Below are positions 23,906 to 34,700 of a stretch of DNA of 64,000 nucleotides, piece after piece. Source of the DNA: Bicyclus anynana (lineage: Eukaryota > Arthropoda > Insecta > Lepidoptera > Nymphalidae); assembly GCF_947172395.1 (NCBI RefSeq), contig NC_069095.1, positions 16,900,271-16,964,270 of the forward strand, written 5' to 3'. Below the pieces are notes generated by a model. The model was not told the DNA's origin. It saw nothing but the letters and a program-made list of their open reading frames with translations, and ran no database searches. A program made the position numbers and the translations under genes. The first letter of the stretch is position 1. Each line of letters opens with the position of its first letter.

Positions 23906-24081
23906 CTAGCCGACGCCTCGCGGTTTCCCCCGCAATTCCCGTTCCCGGTGACGTAGTAATGTCACTCGGGGATAACATAGCTTTCTATGGGCGAAAGAAG
24001 TATTTTCAAAATCGGTTTAATAGTTTATGAGTAGCAAACAAACAAACTAACTAACATACGCATTTATGATATCAATTAGGA
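23906..24081 (-). mobile_element. Helitron, variant of H1
   Basis: CTAG at 23906-23909 after A, TC complement at 24080-24081 before T. The 3' region reads GACGCCTCGCGGTTTCCCCC on the plus strand. Body is diverged from the main H1 copies. Confidence 0.65.
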
Positions 24082-24911
24082 TGTGTATTTACAGCTGCTA
24101 TCATCACTACTCTACATTCACTAATTAATGCAACTAGCATCGCATTTCAAAACCATTATTTTTACTTCATTAATGAAAAACAAAGTACAAGATGATTTTA
24201 TTTTACAAAAAAATGTTTAGAAACCTCCTTTATTCCCCTCTCTCCTCTATCTACACTTTTATTCAAAGTTCCTACTCTTTCTTTTTAGTACAGATAGATA
24301 GATAATTTTAAAAAGTAAAAAGGCAGAAATTGAAGCTTTCATTAGAAACGACAAGAGTTTTTGTGTAGATAGTAAAAAAGTAAATCAAAAGTTCATTGCA
24401 CCTATAAATGCGCCTATTGATAAAAGAAACTACCTAGTTATTTGTATCTTTGAATGAAAATCATAATGATAGAACTTCACTAAGATCGTTTGATCTTATA
24501 TTTTCGTATAGAATAAGAAAGTTAGACGAAAGTTCAATGCACCGCTTACTCAAAAGAAAAGCCCGAGGAGGAGTAAACAACAATCACCTGTAAGCTCCTA
24601 AACGAATTTGTTGAGAAGTTCAACACGTGTAACGATCCAGGGATCATTTGAGCGAACCATCGCTTTTATGGCACTTAAACGTATTTTTTTGTACTTAAAC
24701 AAATAACAAAGAAAGTTTTGTTTTATAATTCGGTTTAAAGATATTTATTTGTCCAAAAAAGAACGTAGTGTTCACTTAACTTAGTGTTAACATATCGTCA
24801 TTTTTGCAGGCAGCGTGCATTATTGTAACAAAATTTTAATTACATTGCTTTTTCAGTATTTTGTCTTATAATTATAATATCTTATAAGTATAATTTCTTC
24901 GCTAATAGTCA

Positions 24912-25240
24912 TCATTAATATCCTATTTTACTCCACTACAGGGCCAGGCTTCTTATGGGAGAAGGGATATGGAACTTGTCCCACCACGCTGTATCAAAGT
25001 GGGTTGGCGGGCTTAGGATGATGATTTAAATTCATCAACGATTACTATCAGATGTTAATTATGATGACTGGAACTGACGGCTTAACGTGCTCTCCGAAGA
25101 ACGGGGGTACCACCAACTTGGCAATTCTTCTGGGCTGAGCATTTCGATTGAAATTTTCTTAGAAGAAAGAAAACAGGATTCGAATCCAGGACCTTGTGGT
25201 CCGAAACCACATAGGCTAACCACTAGACGAATGAGGCAGT
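24912..25240 (-). mobile_element. SINE family B, near full length with tRNA-like head
   Basis: On the minus strand the head GTCTAGTGGTTAGCCTATGT and GGATTCGAATCC (A and B boxes) is followed by the body up to the CTATTTTACTCCACTACAGG end. The only copy in the window with a full head; it identifies the other five fragments. Confidence 0.78.
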
Positions 25241-25257
25241 TCATTTAGATATACCTA

Positions 25258-25414
25258 CAGGATGTTCCGTAAATAGAACGACATATTCTACAGGATGATA
25301 GCTGACATCAAGGCCTAAAATAACGAAATAAATATTACGGTTTGTAATATTATATTGATTTTTCTACAAAATACTAAAATGTAAAGTATGTCATACTATT
25401 TACGGGACAGCCTG
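25258..25414. mobile_element. Tc1/mariner-like MITE with TA target duplication
   Basis: The ends are CAGGATGTTCCGTAAATAG and the inverted CTATTTACGGGACAGCCTG, and TA stands on both sides (25256-25257 and 25415-25416). The inner inverted stretch continues to GACATA. 157 bp, noncoding. CAGG-TGT-CCGTAA termini are known from mariner-type elements; this assignment is by resemblance. Confidence 0.72.
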
Positions 25415-25439
25415 TATATATAAAAAAAATATTCCTGTA

Positions 25440-25653
25440 TCACACTAATATTATAAAGGCAAAAGTTTGTGTGTGTATAAATGTAGTGTAAGTGTGTAAG
25501 TGTTTTTGTTCCTCCTTTACGCTGCGGCTACCGTAGCGATTTGGTTAAAATTTGGAATGGAAATAGATTTTACTTTTCATCCCGGAAAAATCCATGGTTC
25601 CCGCATAATCGTAAAAAACTGAATTCCACGTGGAAGTCGCGGGCGTCGGCTAA
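25440..25653 (+). mobile_element. Helitron family H2 ending CTAA
   Basis: TC after A at 25440, ends GGGCGTCGGCTAA before T. CTAA is an accepted variant of the CTRR terminus. Body matches 313-536 in reverse orientation. Confidence 0.75.
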
Positions 25654-25676
25654 TGAAATGAAATGAAATGAAATGA
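25654..25676. repeat. (AAATG)n microsatellite
   Basis: Four to five units directly at the 3' side of a Helitron. Confidence 0.85.
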
Positions 25677-25918
25677 ACTTTATTTGCCTTAATACACTTA
25701 ATAAATATACAAGATGGACATACAAAATATAAAGTCACAGTGTATTGCCATATAAATGGCGCGCAAATTTTACAATTTATATGATTGTTTGAGTATATAT
25801 TACTTACCCACAATCATACAATTGTTTTAATTTAGTGATACAATTTAAATTTGAAATAAGCATAAAATTATACATGTCAAAACGAAATTTAGTCTACGTC
25901 AGAGTTAGGCTAGTTGTA

Positions 25919-26114
25919 TCTATACTAATATAATGAAGCTGTGTTTGTTTGTTTGTTTGATTAAACGTGCTAATCTCAGGAACTACTGGTCCGATTTGAA
26001 AAATTCTTTCAGTATTAGATAGCCATATATCGAGAAAGGCTATAGGCTATATATTATCCCCGTATTCCTACGGAAACGGGAACCACGCGGGTAAAACCGC
26101 GCGGCGTCAGCTAG
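25919..26114 (+). mobile_element. Helitron family H1, both ends intact
   Basis: A|TCTATACTAATATAATGAAG ... GGCGTCAGCTAG|T. Confidence 0.85.
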
Positions 26115-26599
26115 TAGAAGATATTATCAGAATAAACACCACAGAATATACCATAAATATAAGAGGAAATGCGTCTATCATGCCCCTTTCACCCACAGAC
26201 ACGGGACGGGACGGGAGATTTATGATGTCTACGGTCTGCGCCATAAGGTCCGCAGTTTACCCACGAACATATGTTAAACTATAGGAAACTATTACCAGCT
26301 TTTTAAGACACAATAGGACAATTTTCGTAGTTTTATACGTGGTTTAGTACAAAGTTTTGGAAGTTTTGGATTTTTTTTGCTGTTCCATGAAAAACCGACA
26401 AAAGTTTTATATTCACATTGTTAGGGGTACTATAAAGAGCATGGGGTACTGGACAATGAGAATAACGTACGTTCTTATACGATAAATAAACCTTGGCTGA
26501 GTTTGTTTTGGGCTCTTCTAGGACCAAGGCGCGTTTGGAACCCTCGTAACTTTAATTTCAAGTTTTCGACTATTATTACCACTATTAGATTAAATTAAA

Positions 26600-26665
26600 C
26601 TATGGCATATCCTTGACTTGTCAAAAATGCTTATAAACAAAGCCTAATTGAAATAAATTAATTTT
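26600..26665 (+). repeat. LINE tail family G, fragment
   Basis: AAAATGCTTATAAACAAAGC...TTGAAATAAATTAATTTTG is close to the tail at 42291-42425. Confidence 0.45.
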
Positions 26666-26769
26666 GTTTTTTTTTAATTTGATAGAAAATAACTTTTAAA
26701 AGGAAAATTTATTGCAATGATGTATATTTTTCAGTGCATTTGTAAGTAAAAGCTCACGGTTTTGATGCT

Positions 26770-26814
26770 TTATTTATATATATACGTATAGTCAATACGT
26801 ACATATATAAATAA
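26770..26814. repeat. 20-bp inverted repeat with 5-nt loop
   Basis: TTATTTATATATATACGTAT (26770-26789), loop AGTCA, then the complement with one mismatch (26795-26814). It would form a tight hairpin. Confidence 0.8.
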
Positions 26815-27819
26815 AGTTCAAGTGTCTATCTTTGATTTAAAACTGACTGTTTTCTCAGGTTATTTACACGATTAATAAAACACAAACAAACTTTTTTAAA
26901 TTTTCGTCTATTTCTTATTCTCTGTTTGTTCGGGCTAATTTCCGTGATTTTAACCGATTTTATGAGAAGATAGCAGAGGTTATTGAGCAGTATATTATAT
27001 ACTACTTTTTATCCCGGAATCAGATCGAGATTCAATCATAATACTAGTAGAAAGGTGCGGGTGACAGTCACCGTATTACGTACGTTCATAATACGTACTA
27101 TTAACGTGAATCGCGGAAACATGCAAAAGTAAAATGAACTGTAAAGAATTAAATCAATCGAGATCAAGATCGTGGGAAAAGCTCTGCTCAGATAGATAAG
27201 AAATAAGTAACAGAACATTTCTAATTGATCAAGTACAACAAATAAACACGGACAAAGTCGCGAACATCAGCTATTCAGAAACAAATATCATGGCAGCGTT
27301 TTAACCGACTTCAAAAAAGGAGGAGGTTTCTCAATTCAACCGTATATATATTTTTTTTTCCCGAGCCCTGTAACAAAGAACTCTTCTACTACTAAAAATT
27401 CATATCAAAACAGTTCCCTATAATAAAGAATGCGTCCTTTAAATCGGAAGTCATGAATGAGAAGCGCCCGTAAACTGATATTCCATGACGTTAACGGGAG
27501 TTCAATGAACCTGAGCCTATTTCAGTCCCTTTGAGGTGCGAAATCGTTAGAATCAACAATGTCACCCGAAGCTTGTCTAGCAGCAACTTCAGACAGTCTA
27601 ACTTGCAAACAACTTGAGTCGGAAACCAAATTGATTTGTCTGATTGATGGTCTATTGTTATTTATAACAAGAATCACGTTTATCTCTATATTTTATATTT
27701 TTTTTAATTAATTTCATGAAAAATATATTATATTATAAATGTGAAAAAATATTGTCGTGCAAGCAATCATTTAAAATGACCCATAAAATTATTTAAAATA
27801 AAAAGTGTATGGCTATACA

Positions 27820-28130
27820 GGCAGGATAGCCCAATGAATATGAACTCTCCGATTCCGGAGGGTATGGGTTCTAGTCCGGTCAGGAGGGGCATGTACCTCC
27901 AACTTTTCAGTTGTGTGCATTTTAAGAAATTAAATATAATGTGTCTCAAGATACACATAAGAAGTGAAGGAAAACATCTTGCGGAAACCTACATACCAGA
28001 GGATTTTCTTAATTCTCTGCGTGTGTGAAGTCTGCCAATCCGCATTTGGCCATCGTGGTGAACTATTGACCTATCCCACTCGATTCGAGCTCAGCAGTGA
28101 GCCAAATATGGGATAATAATGTCGATGACT
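27820..28130 (+). mobile_element. SINE family C, near full length
   Basis: tRNA-like head (GGATAGCCCAATGAATATGA, B box GGGTTCTAGTCC), the body and the AGCAGTGAGCCAAATATGGG tail. Confidence 0.82.
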
Positions 28131-28359
28131 ATACTGAAAAGGACTACTTATTGAATATGTCGCGGATATTTTTCACAGTTATTAAGCATAACTTGCCACA
28201 AAATATAATAGTGCTTGTAAAAAAATTAAATAACCACCACCACCACATGAAAAGAAATAGAGAAAATATCGTCCAATGGCGGCGGAGTTGTCCCAGTTCC
28301 ATCCTGGTCTGGTCATCATCCCCTTCGTCCCATCGTAATGAAAGACAGCGTTTATTATA

Positions 28360-28519
28360 TTTCGGTTTCTACACGACTGCTATGTCGTGTAGAAACTGAA
28401 AGGGGTGTGAATTTTCATCCTCCTCCTAACAAGTTAGACCACTTCTATCTTAAATTGCATCATCACCTACCACCGGCTGAGATTGTAGTCAAGGGCTCAC
28501 TTGTAAAGAATAAAAAAAG
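28360..28519 (+). mobile_element. SINE family A 3' part with a short inverted flank
   Basis: From TGTCGTGTAGAAACTGAAAG to the AATAAAAAAAG tail. The 5' side is an inverted copy of the same bases (TTTCGGTTTCTACACGAC, about 28360-28377), so the truncated element begins in a hairpin. Confidence 0.75.
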
Positions 28520-29034
28520 ATAAACAACAGCACACATATAAGTACTTAGTACGTTAATTTTATTTCAGTTTTGATGAGCCAATCTTAAACCACGATCATT
28601 TACGATATTGTTATAATGAGGTCTATGATCAAGGTTAGTTTGCTAGGTTGGCCGATCTGTCGGCACGTCTGTAGACGGCTGTACAATCAACAATCCCAGC
28701 CGGGACTCGTCAAAGCCGATGAGGTATGTCCGTTTGCCAGACGCTAAACTAAACTCAAACGTCTTATTATTACAATCCAGATGGGATTTAGGTTTGAGAC
28801 GCTTTAATTAGCACCCCATTTTAGAGTTGTCTGACTTTCAGATCCCTCTGTTAACACAACGTCTTTACTTTTAATAAACTTGCATTGTGTAATGGTTTCA
28901 AAATTATTAAGCTGAATTTAAAAACTATTATCGATAACCAATGATAATATATATTTACTGTTAGATGTGTTACATAAAAAATGAGGCGCTCAAAAGGGGA
29001 AATTTATAGTCAACTCAATGTTAGTTGTGGTCAA

Positions 29035-29255
29035 CAACGAATGTCATTTAAACAAATAATACCTAAATATCGTCTACAATGTCGAGTTGTGTGTTCAGGA
29101 AGTGTAAAAACTATATATACATAAATATATAATGGAATTACACACTGAGCGCACACATGCACAGTCCACACTTATGTGTGCGCTCAGTGTTGTAGCCTAT
29201 TATTCGGATCACTTTTTGCGGTGATTTTGTAGGGACGTAACCGATCTATAGTATA
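29035..29255 (+). repeat. Interspersed family M, copy 1, with 16-bp hairpin
   Basis: Shares AATACCTAAATAT, ACAATGTCGAGT, CGCTCAGTG and CACTTTTTGCGGTGATTTTG in the same order with 53428-53632. At 29142-29157 and 29175-29190 lie the perfect arms ACACTGAGCGCACACA and complement. Confidence 0.65.
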
Positions 29256-30038
29256 AAATTATCATTGTCGATAACCAATTGAACTGTGCACACGCTTAGT
29301 TTTAACGATTTACTTTAAGTGACGTATTTTTCCAATATAGTGGATTTCCAAACATAGTTATTTATACAATTACAATAAACATAATTGCAAATTACGTTGA
29401 ATAACAGCATTAAAAATAACCGGCATAAAATGAGCTGAGAATTACGGTTTGTATTATCGTTTCGCAAATTCGTAATAGTAACAAAAAGGAGAAAAAAAAG
29501 GCTTTTTCTCATTTATATTTTTGTAGAACTTTATTATTTTGGACTGTGCGTCGATACTCGTAGTCAGTCACTCAGTTATCCTTTTATAAATAGCTATTTT
29601 ATTTTCTATTTTCCGCAAAATCGTCACAAATCCACGTGGTGACATTTTCCAATTTAACAAAACACCCTTACTTTTGGCAGTTTCAAGAACAAAACAAAAA
29701 AAGGTATTTCGTTTCTTGCGGATTAAATGATGAATGTAAACACAGATAAAAGTTTCAACTTCTAATTTGTTTAGGTACAAGAAAAGTACTTTGAAAACAA
29801 ATTTGTTTCAGTTTTACGACCTTCATTTGACGCAATGCGCTTTTAAAGCCACATAAATCATACGCAGATTATCTCGAGATTAGATTTAAATAATTGTCGG
29901 GCAGCCAAGTTTTTTTTCTTTTGGTCACCTACTTCTTTTGTAAAGCCGCGCGCCTACATCTTAAAACAGGTGACAGATGTTTTGAATTTAATTTAAATAA
30001 TAAAAATTCTTAGAACTTTCTGATAGCTTAATAGGTTG

Positions 30039-30274
30039 ACGGCCTCCGCAGCGCAGTATGCACGGTGGATTTACAAGACCGAGGTCTGGCTGGTGGGAGG
30101 CTTTGGCCGTAGCTAAGTACGTAAGACGTACCGTCAAGCGATGTGTACCGTTTCGATATCGTTTAAACCGAAAGGGTTGTGGATTTTCATCCTCCTCATA
30201 ACAAGTTAGCCTGCTTCCAACTTACCATCAGGTGAGACTGTAGTCAAGGGATACCTTGTAAATAATAAAAAAAT
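30039..30274 (+). mobile_element. SINE family A with internal deletion of the B box
   Basis: The head GGCCTCCGCAGCGCAG and body are present, but GACCGAGGTC joins directly to TGGCTGGTGGG, removing about 50 bp including the B box. AGGTC occurs at both normal breakpoints. Confidence 0.78.
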
Positions 30275-30491
30275 AGCTTAGTCACAAGTTTTGACTTTGT
30301 TTTTGACATAATGTAGTAAAATGACAAACTTACGTGTAGACTCTAGTACTAGGTACGAGTAGCTAATAAGTAGCACTAGTTGGTTACAAGAACTCTGACT
30401 AGTTTAGTCTAAACTAGTCAAGTCTACATGTAAGAATTGTCATTGTCTTACAATACCTATGTCAAAAAAAGTCAAAACTTGTGAATAAGCT
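30275..30491. mobile_element. Foldback MITE abutting a SINE tail
   Basis: AGCTTAGTCACAAGTTTTGA on the left and the complement of AGCTTATTCACAAGTTTTGA on the right, continued inwards by TGACATA and by ACAA-TTAC-TGTAGACT arms. About 217 bp, almost all of it paired. Confidence 0.72.
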
Positions 30492-30985
30492 TGACTGATT
30501 TTTATGATTTTTTGAAGGTATATTCGGAAGGTCTAAGAAGGTTGTAAACTACTTTTCACTCTCTTAACCCCAAATTTTTATCGAAAATTTTAGTACTTTT
30601 GTATGAAAGAAAATAAGGAAGAACAATGTTTATCGGGCAACAACTGTTGTCACCTATACAATGAAGTTTCCTACGTACCTACATTAAACATACTATCATA
30701 TATCATTTATTGGTTAAAATTTGCAATTTCAACGGGCAAGCTCTAAATTCAAAGCCAATGTAGGTACTAAAATTGCAATGTGCCACAAGTTCGGTGCTTA
30801 AAGCCAAATGGTCTCATAATATGGCGCTGAAATAACTATGCAGCTCTACGGCAACGAACGAAACGTTAGACAGCCTGCAATACCCAGACATACTTCATTT
30901 TGTGAAAGCTAAGTTAGTCGACCCTTGCTCCCGTTGCGTGCACAAGATTTTTAACTAGGATATGCAATGTAGGTACCTACATATA

Positions 30986-31305
30986 TTTTTTTTTATTCTT
31001 TACAAGTTAACCCTTGACTACAGTCTCACCTGATGGTAAGTGATGATGTAATCTAAGATGGAAGCGGGCTAACTTGTTAGGAGGAGGATGAAAATCCACA
31101 CTCCTTTCGGTTTCTACACGGCATCGTACCGGAACGCTAAATCGCTTGGCGGTGCGTCTTTGTCGGTAGGGTGGTAACTAGCCACGGCTGAAGCCTCCTA
31201 CCAGCTAGACCTGGACCAATTAAGAAAACCTCAATCGGCCCAGCCGGGGATCAAACCCAGGACCTCCGTCATTTCAACCGCGCATACCATTGCGCGGAGG
31301 TCGTC
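30986..31305 (-). mobile_element. SINE family A, full length
   Basis: Minus-strand copy from a poly-T start (tail) to GCGGAGGTCGTC. The B box is changed (GGTTTGATCCC). 320 bp; the best guide to the family's length. Confidence 0.88.
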
Positions 31306-31387
31306 AAAAATTATATGTAAAACCTTTGTAACAAAACAATTGAACCGACTTCATAGATACACTACTCTAAAAAGCGACTATTCTATT

Positions 31388-31465
31388 GATCGGTTTGAAG
31401 GCGGTGTTATTGTAAATAGGCTCTTTAAAGTTTATTTTGTTTTTGACACCTACTTCAAACCGATC
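31388..31465. repeat. 13-bp inverted repeat
   Basis: GATCGGTTTGAAG (31388-31400) and its exact complement (31453-31465). Confidence 0.65.
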
Positions 31466-31550
31466 AAAAAGTAGTTGCATCTGCTGTAAAACCATTTTTA
31501 CCAATACCTACGTCTAGCATGCGACCAAATGCGACCAACAACCTTGCCTT

Positions 31551-31681
31551 GCCTCAATAGCTCAACGGTAAGAGCGGTCGGAGTCATCACCGTGGGGTGG
31601 TGGTTCGATCAACGCCCCGTTGGTCTATTGTCGTACCCACTCCTAGCACAGTCTTTCCCGACTAGTTGGAGGGAAAGACTA
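31551..31681 (+). mobile_element. SINE family E with tRNA-like head, next to exon 1
   Basis: GCCTCAATAGCTCAACGGTA (A box type), TGGTTCGATCAACGCCCC (B box), then CCCACTCCTAGCACAGTC and CTAGTTGGAGGG. It ends 65 nt before the exon 1 acceptor boundary, so it lies next to the branch-point region. Confidence 0.75.
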
Positions 31682-31746
31682 TAAGTTCCTATAAGGAAAG
31701 AGATATAAAATAAGCAGATAATGATAATGTTTTCTTTTTGTTACAG

Positions 31747-31823
31747 ATCACGGCAAATCCAAACCGCAATGAACGCGGACACCTAGTGTTGGGACAGTGT
31801 AGTGTTAATCGATATCGATAAAA
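31747..31823 (+). promoter_or_regulatory. 5'UTR part of exon 1 with a five-codon uORF
   Basis: The segment between the acceptor (polypyrimidine run then TTACAG ending at 31746) and the start codon is 77 nt. It holds an upstream ATG at 31769 followed by four sense codons and a TAG ending at 31786, 37 nt before the main ATG. A short uORF with room for reinitiation could lower translation of the main frame; this is inference. Transcript mapping has not been possible, so whether all isoforms include this leader is unknown. Confidence 0.65.
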
Positions 31824-32007
31824 ATGATGTGGTTCGTGTTACTACTGCCGATGGTAGCGACGGCGGCGCTACCACCCGACACCGACTCGTGTAATCCGGA
31901 CAAAATGACTGTTTATCGAATGGTGCTGCATACGTATTGGACTAGGGAGAAGTTCCCCAAACATTACCCGGATTGGAAACCTCCCGCTCAGTGGTCTAGA
32001 ATTTATG
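31824..32007 (+). CDS. Spondin-like protein, coding exon 1 (signal peptide and start of Spondin_N)
   Basis: This exon codes for residues 1-61 and the first base of codon 62. Residues 3-15 form a short hydrophobic core (WFVLLLPMVATAA) typical of a signal peptide, with likely cleavage near Ala14/Ala15, so the product should be secreted. The mature part has an early Cys23 and then the family signature FPKHYPDWKPPAQWS (residues 44-58), which matches the FP-K-YP...RPPAQWS block at the start of spondin domains. Two ATGs are adjacent (31824 and 31827); the first is chosen because it is preceded by AAAA, putting A at -3, and the second would lose only one residue. The frame reads a few codons into the intron and meets a stop, but the GTAAGT at 32008 is a strong donor and joining to 45271 restores the domain. 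No other product fits this exon. Confidence 0.9.
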
Positions 32008-32939
32008 GTAAGTGGAAACTATAATTTACACTTAGTTTAAACGGCTGACCCCAAGAAAATCAGACGAGTCATCTATTGACTATTATCATAAAAAAACCGG
32101 ACATGTTTGAATCGACAATATAAACAGAAAAAGACGGAGAGTGAATTATGGGTTTATACCATATAAGTTTTTTTGTCTTAGTGGTTTAAAAATCAAAACG
32201 TCAATGCAACTTCTGATCGGTTTTTTTAATTGGTAGGTACTTACCTCTAGTTGGAGATATTTAATTTAATTTAAGTACGAAATCTGAACGCTTAACTAAT
32301 TATTATTTTCTATCCCCAAAGACGAAATAAGTTATACTTATTTCTGGTTTGTCGGAATTGATAAGTAATGTCAACAAATCAGCAATTACACACCAAATTA
32401 ATAACTTGGTCTCGACTGTTTTGAGTAAATCAGCTAAAAGATTGCATCTTCAAATACATGTTTTTCTAAATTCTAGTGCCAATAAATATTTTAATTTTAG
32501 TATAGCGAAAGTATTTTAAATATTCTAAAAAAGTTCTACGTATATTTTTAAAACAAATGAGATTTTTGTGGCAATAGTTTCATTATAAGACATCAAAAGA
32601 GGTAAAAAACGATACTCAGGTGACGAAATAAGTTGAGTCAAAGGAAATCCAATTTATTTTTAAGCATCCGCATTTGTTTTGCTTTCCCGGCGTTCCGGGC
32701 CGTTTAAAATCTTCTTCTAATAATAGCCAATTCCAGCCGTAATGGCTTATGAGAGACTTGGGAGACACACAATACACAATATTGTCTCTGGAGAGTAGAT
32801 ACAATTAATTTTGATCGTCGGTCAAAACGGTTGTCGTTATTTTAACCTTTATACGTCTAACGGATAGATCTCTCTCAGAAATTTTACTCTACAGAGTTAC
32901 ATTTCACTGCTCCTACAATTTATTATGATATCAATCTAG

Positions 32940-33120
32940 TGAGAAACACCAAGATACCGCGAACGGTGGCATCCTTACGTGGTGGATGTCCAGGCAACTT
33001 TCTGTTCGCACAGCAAAAGTTTGGAATGCTCTTCCGGTGTCTGAAATTCCTGCCAACTAACAATTTGAGCACCTTAAAGGAAAGAGTGAATAGGCTTCTA
33101 GATTAGCGCCTTCCAATTTA
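32940..33120 (+). pseudogene. CR1/Jockey-type LINE reverse transcriptase, 3' remnant
   Basis: One frame reads VRTAKVWNALPVSEIPAN and then a stop, matching the RTA--WN-LP---FP block near the C-terminus of CR1/Jockey-clade reverse transcriptases. Further downstream E-LK-GK and R recall the end of the domain. Broken by stops; only this fragment is present. Confidence 0.6.
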
Positions 33121-33172
33121 GACCGCTTTTTTGCTTTCCAAGCTAAGCGCCAGCCTATGCTTAATAAAAATA

Positions 33173-33330
33173 CTCTGTCGCGCAGTGGTGCGCGGCGGAT
33201 TTACAATAAAGAGGTCCTGGGTTCGATCCCCAGCTGGGCTGATTAAGGTTTTCTTAATTTGGTCCAGGTCTTGCTGGTGGGAGGCTTCGACCGTGGTTAG
33301 TTACCACCCTAACGGCAAAGACGTACCGCC
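33173..33330 (+). mobile_element. SINE family A, 3'-truncated
   Basis: Head with B box GGTTCGATCCC to ACGTACCGCC; the 3' half is missing. Confidence 0.78.
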
Positions 33331-34119
33331 GTAAATAATTCGTGATCAAACGGAATTTCTATCTATTGACTTAAAACTATCGATGATACGAGTATGTACA
33401 TTGCACAACCCTACAGCAAGTTTGGTTTATGGCGGACTACCACGATTTAAGCTCTTACTGTTAGTATCATCCATAAAAAAATATATTTCAAAAATATCAA
33501 TTATAATTTATATATTTTATTAGAAAAATAATTAATTAAAATTGTCACATTACTAATTTTTGCTCCTTGAAATCAGTCCAACTAACATTTTATAATCATC
33601 GTCTATTTTCCTCTTTTTAATATTATACAGTATCGTACGACCGCTCGAATTTATTACGTGACCCAAAAACTAAAACGTCCGCAAAGAGGACGATAAAAAG
33701 TCTAAAAATACAATTGCAGGTAATATATTTTCACGGCAGTAAAATTACGCGCTCGTTTAAGATTCGAGCTACTCGAAAAACGCGTTTTTATGAACATACA
33801 ATACGAGTTAGGAGCATTTTTTGTTCTAATTTACATTTAGACACTAATCGCATAATACTTTAGTCTCCTTTTTGTTTAAAACGGCGGTAGAAAAATTATT
33901 TTTGTTAGTTTTTCTGCTAGCAATTTTTAAAGATGAATATTGGAGACTGGCGGCATAACATGTTGTTCGAAGCGTAGAGAAAATGTATAGATTTGATCTG
34001 GTATCCCAAAGCATTTTTATATTGTTTGTTACAATTAAAAAAAAAAGAAAAAAATAATAATAATAAAAAATAAAACTCAAAAACTGACCCAATTTTCTTG
34101 ATATAATAATATATGAATT

Positions 34120-34290
34120 TTTCATATATTAGAAAGCTGTATTTTATTCCTACCGGGGACCATACATTGTCATGCCATTCATGAAAATTATGGAATAAAA
34201 CGTAGCCTACGTGTTAATCCAGGTTTATCTCGGTACCTAATTTCAGATAAATCCGTAAAAGGGTCACCAATCGTAACAAACATCGATACA
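34120..34290 (-). mobile_element. Decayed H2-like Helitron body
   Basis: TAAAACGTAGCCTACGTGTTAATCC ... CGTAACAAACATCGATAC resembles the body of 4690-5066; no intact ends. Confidence 0.4.
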
Positions 34291-34640
34291 TCTATAAAGC
34301 TATCAGACGGATTAGTTTCATAAAACATTTATATTAGAAAACATTAAAGTGATAAAAATTTGTATAAATCTTTATTGAACTGTAGTGTAAATATTTCACC
34401 ACACAAGTGTGGTAATACTGATATAATGAATAACTAGAGAGGCTTGGCGTTCGGCCAAAAACAAGCTCTGAAATAGTCACATATCGATAGAGACAGGAAA
34501 TTAGATTCCGATACGTACAACACTATTGAATTTCAGCTTAATGCGGAATTGTCTTTATAATATTAAAAGAATGTAAGGGGCACTTCTTTGTCATGCTTTG
34601 AAGATTTACTAGTAAAATTTTTCTTACTTTGTCTATACAT

Positions 34641-34690
34641 TATCATTATTATTATCAGCCTATTTTAACGGCTCATTGTGATCAGGCGTC
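34641..34690 (-). mobile_element. SINE family B, end fragment
   Basis: ATTATCAGCCTATTTTAACGGCTCA, directly before a family A SINE. Confidence 0.45.
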
Positions 34691-34700
34691 AGGCATATTT

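Larger units (their letters stand above)
1..31746. other. Upstream region: no coding exon recognised
   Basis: All open frames here are short (about 115 codons or less), lack recognisable protein motifs, or lie in repeats. Recognised contents are listed as separate entries. The stretches between them, notably 5400-9000, 10130-12700, 15900-16900, 22040-22640, 23030-23900 and 29300-30000, are AT-rich and look unique, and I see no gene in them. The first, noncoding exon or exons of the spondin gene may lie here. Confidence 0.6.

Noticed and set aside
31827..31829. Second ATG as the start of the spondin protein
   Set aside because: The first ATG at 31824 has A at -3 and is met first by the ribosome; the difference is one residue.
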